Of a DNA stretch of 23,353 nucleotides, positions 22,449-23,353 are shown piece after piece; position 1 is the first letter of the stretch; every line of letters begins with the position of its first letter. The position numbers and the translations under genes are program-made. Under the pieces are notes generated by a model. It did no database searches. It was not told the origin of the DNA and saw only the letters and a list, made by a program, of their open reading frames with translations. This DNA is from CAZETJ01 sp964514575 (GTDB lineage Bacteria > Patescibacteriota > Saccharimonadia > Saccharimonadales > UBA10212): positions 1 through 23,353 of the forward strand of contig CAZETJ010000009.1 of the NCBI GenBank assembly GCA_964514575.1, in the 5' to 3' direction.

Positions 22449-23171
22449 ATGGCAACGCCCAAAAGAAAACAGACTACCATTGATAAACTCCGGGAACGAT
22501 TGAGGCTAAACACCAAATTAAGATCAGCCTCGGCTGTAATGTTCTTAGTGGCGGTTGTGGGAGTCGGATTATGTTTAGTATTGCTGCCTCAACTCAAATC
22601 GCATAAAGCGGCAGGCTCTGCCAGTGGGTCGTTTGGCTGGAAATTTCCGGTAGCCAAATTCCCGTCAGTTGGGTCAACTAAAGGCCAGGTTGCGTATTCT
22701 AGCCTCCGGACTCCCGGCGGTGTGCCCCAAGGACTTCCTGTTCGCCTTAAGATTCCATCTATTGGTGTGGATTCGGCGATCGAAGACGCAGTCATTACAC
22801 CTGACGGCAGAATGGATGTGCCAGAAAATTCTGTGAATGTGGCCTGGTTTTCCGCCGGACCTCATCCCGGTCAGGAAGGAAGTGCCGTTATAGGCGGCCA
22901 TTTCGGTATCAAGAATGGGGTGCCTTTTGTTTTCTACAACCTAGACAAACTCAGTAGCGGCGACCAGGTATATATTATCAATGACCGGGACGAGACCCTC
23001 TCGTTTGTAGTTAGATCGGTCAGGTCCTTTGATCGGGACGCTGATGCCACCACTGTTTTTACTTCTTCGGATGGGCTGGCTCATCTAAACTTAGTTACCT
23101 GCGAAGGCATTTGGAATCAAGCTAATGGCAGCTATCCCCAGCGTCTAGTAGTTTTCACTGACGAAGAATAA
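22449..23171 (+). CDS. Sortase (class E/F-like)
   Basis: Sortases are surface transpeptidases that cut a sorting motif and join proteins to the cell envelope or pili. The 240-aa protein has a basic N-terminus, one membrane segment (about 28-47) and a catalytic domain from about 96. The three active residues are visible: H151 in VIGGHFG, C218 in LVTCEG and R232 in YPQRLVVF. The opening LKIPSIGVDSAIEDAVITPDG is typical of class E/F sortases. No sorting-signal substrate is seen next to it. The ATG at 22449 has no clear Shine-Dalgarno; a run GAGAAATGGG lies upstream. Confidence 0.9.
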   Translation: MATPKRKQTTIDKLRERLRLNTKLRSASAVMFLVAVVGVGLCLVLLPQLKSHKAAGSASGSFGWKFPVAKFPSVGSTKGQVAYSSLRTPGGVPQGLPVRLKIPSIGVDSAIEDAVITPDGRMDVPENSVNVAWFSAGPHPGQEGSAVIGGHFGIKNGVPFVFYNLDKLSSGDQVYIINDRDETLSFVVRSVRSFDRDADATTVFTSSDGLAHLNLVTCEGIWNQANGSYPQRLVVFTDEE

Positions 23172-23257
23172 AAAAGCACCCTAGTAAATATACGGCGGAC
23201 CGCCAGGCCAAGACGCAAACACTAAGACAAATGTGAATAGGTAGGTAAAAAGTTCTT

Positions 23258-23263
23258 TATAAA
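23258..23263 (+). promoter_or_regulatory. Candidate -10 box before the folded element
   Basis: TATAAA lies 10 nt before the first paired base of the folded element, so a transcript would begin near 23270, just before its GGGG. No clear -35 is seen. Confidence 0.35.
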
Positions 23264-23270
23264 ATGTGAT

Positions 23271-23353
23271 TCTGGGGAGGATGCGCTAATGCTACGCTCC
23301 GGGAGTCAGACTTTGACTCGACCTTTGCGTAGCACTAGCTACATCCATCCCCG
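23271..23353 (+). ncRNA. Candidate structured small RNA (runs to the window edge)
   Basis: The segment folds into one long rod with a terminal hairpin. Outer stem: 23274-23283 with 23342-23352 (10 bp, one bulged A). Middle stem: 23286-23297 with 23327-23338 (11 of 12 pairs). Inner hairpin: GAGTCA (23303-23308) with TGACTC (23314-23319). The pairing spans about 79 nt and starts just after a TATAAA box. It matches no tRNA, SRP or tmRNA pattern I can recognise. The alternative is a terminal inverted repeat or small mobile element. Pairings are direct observation; the RNA role is inferred. Confidence 0.45.

Noticed and set aside
22408..22482. A 24-codon frame overlapping the sortase start, possibly a leader peptide.
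   Set aside because: No ribosome binding site and no regulatory structure to go with it.
23271..23353. tRNA, tmRNA or SRP RNA.
   Set aside because: No T-loop GGTTCRA, no anticodon arm of correct geometry on either strand, no SRP GGAA loop and no tmRNA end pattern.
1..23353. CRISPR arrays, transposases, integrases and phage genes.
   Set aside because: No regularly spaced repeats and no such protein motifs were seen on either strand.

Overview
The window reads as a chromosomal segment of a Patescibacteria/CPR bacterium, most likely of the Saccharibacteria (TM7) type. Evidence: an L1 protein with a long Lys/Ala/Glu-rich N-terminal extension, compact gene spacing with many direct stop/start contacts, several proteins whose usual zinc modules are missing (DnaX, RecR), a CPR-style DHH phosphoesterase, PimA-like glycosyltransferases and a short sortase. 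The lineage call rests on recalled family features and was not tested by a search. TGA acts as a stop (recR ends in TGA), so the recoded-UGA lineages are unlikely; nearly all other genes end in TAA or TAG.

Layout. (1) 30-1088: an L1-type mRNA leader and rplA. (2) 1154-3818: dcd (dCTP deaminase) followed by a 642-aa protein with an N-terminal thymidylate kinase and a C-terminal part that resembles a decayed tandem ThyX; together these suggest a dTTP-supply pair. (3) 3890-5059: a SHOCT-domain protein and an exported Excalibur-domain protein. (4) 5219-6685, minus strand: an AlbA_2/Schlafen-type ATP-binding regulator with lower G+C. (5) 6705-7998: promoter, L10 leader with an attenuator, rplJ, rplL and a strong terminator. 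The rplA and rplJ genes, normally adjacent, are about 5.8 kb apart here.

(6) 8012-9261: two consensus DnaA boxes, a conserved-looking protein of unknown function, and two related small membrane-anchored proteins ending in KLYLW. (7) 9343-16734: a run of information-processing genes, dnaX, dnaB, a GT-C-like membrane protein, ybaB, recR, a DHH phosphoesterase and cysS. (8) 16731-22110, minus strand: an AI-2E/PerM transporter, two overlapping PimA-like glycosyltransferases, an alpha/beta hydrolase and a putative zinc metallopeptidase. Direct repeats flank the peptidase. (9) 22449-23353: a sortase and, at the edge, a strongly folded element that may be a small RNA gene.

Two translation-start styles coexist. 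Ribosomal-protein genes, dcd, the SHOCT and Excalibur genes and ybaB have Shine-Dalgarno sequences. At least seven others lack one and have a -10-like hexamer ending only 6-12 nt before the ATG, as expected for leaderless or near-leaderless transcripts. The most interesting leads are the Tmk/ThyX-like fusion, the folded element at the right edge, the attenuator in the L10 leader, the repeat-flanked peptidase, the KLYLW pair, the DnaA-box region and the widespread leaderless architecture.
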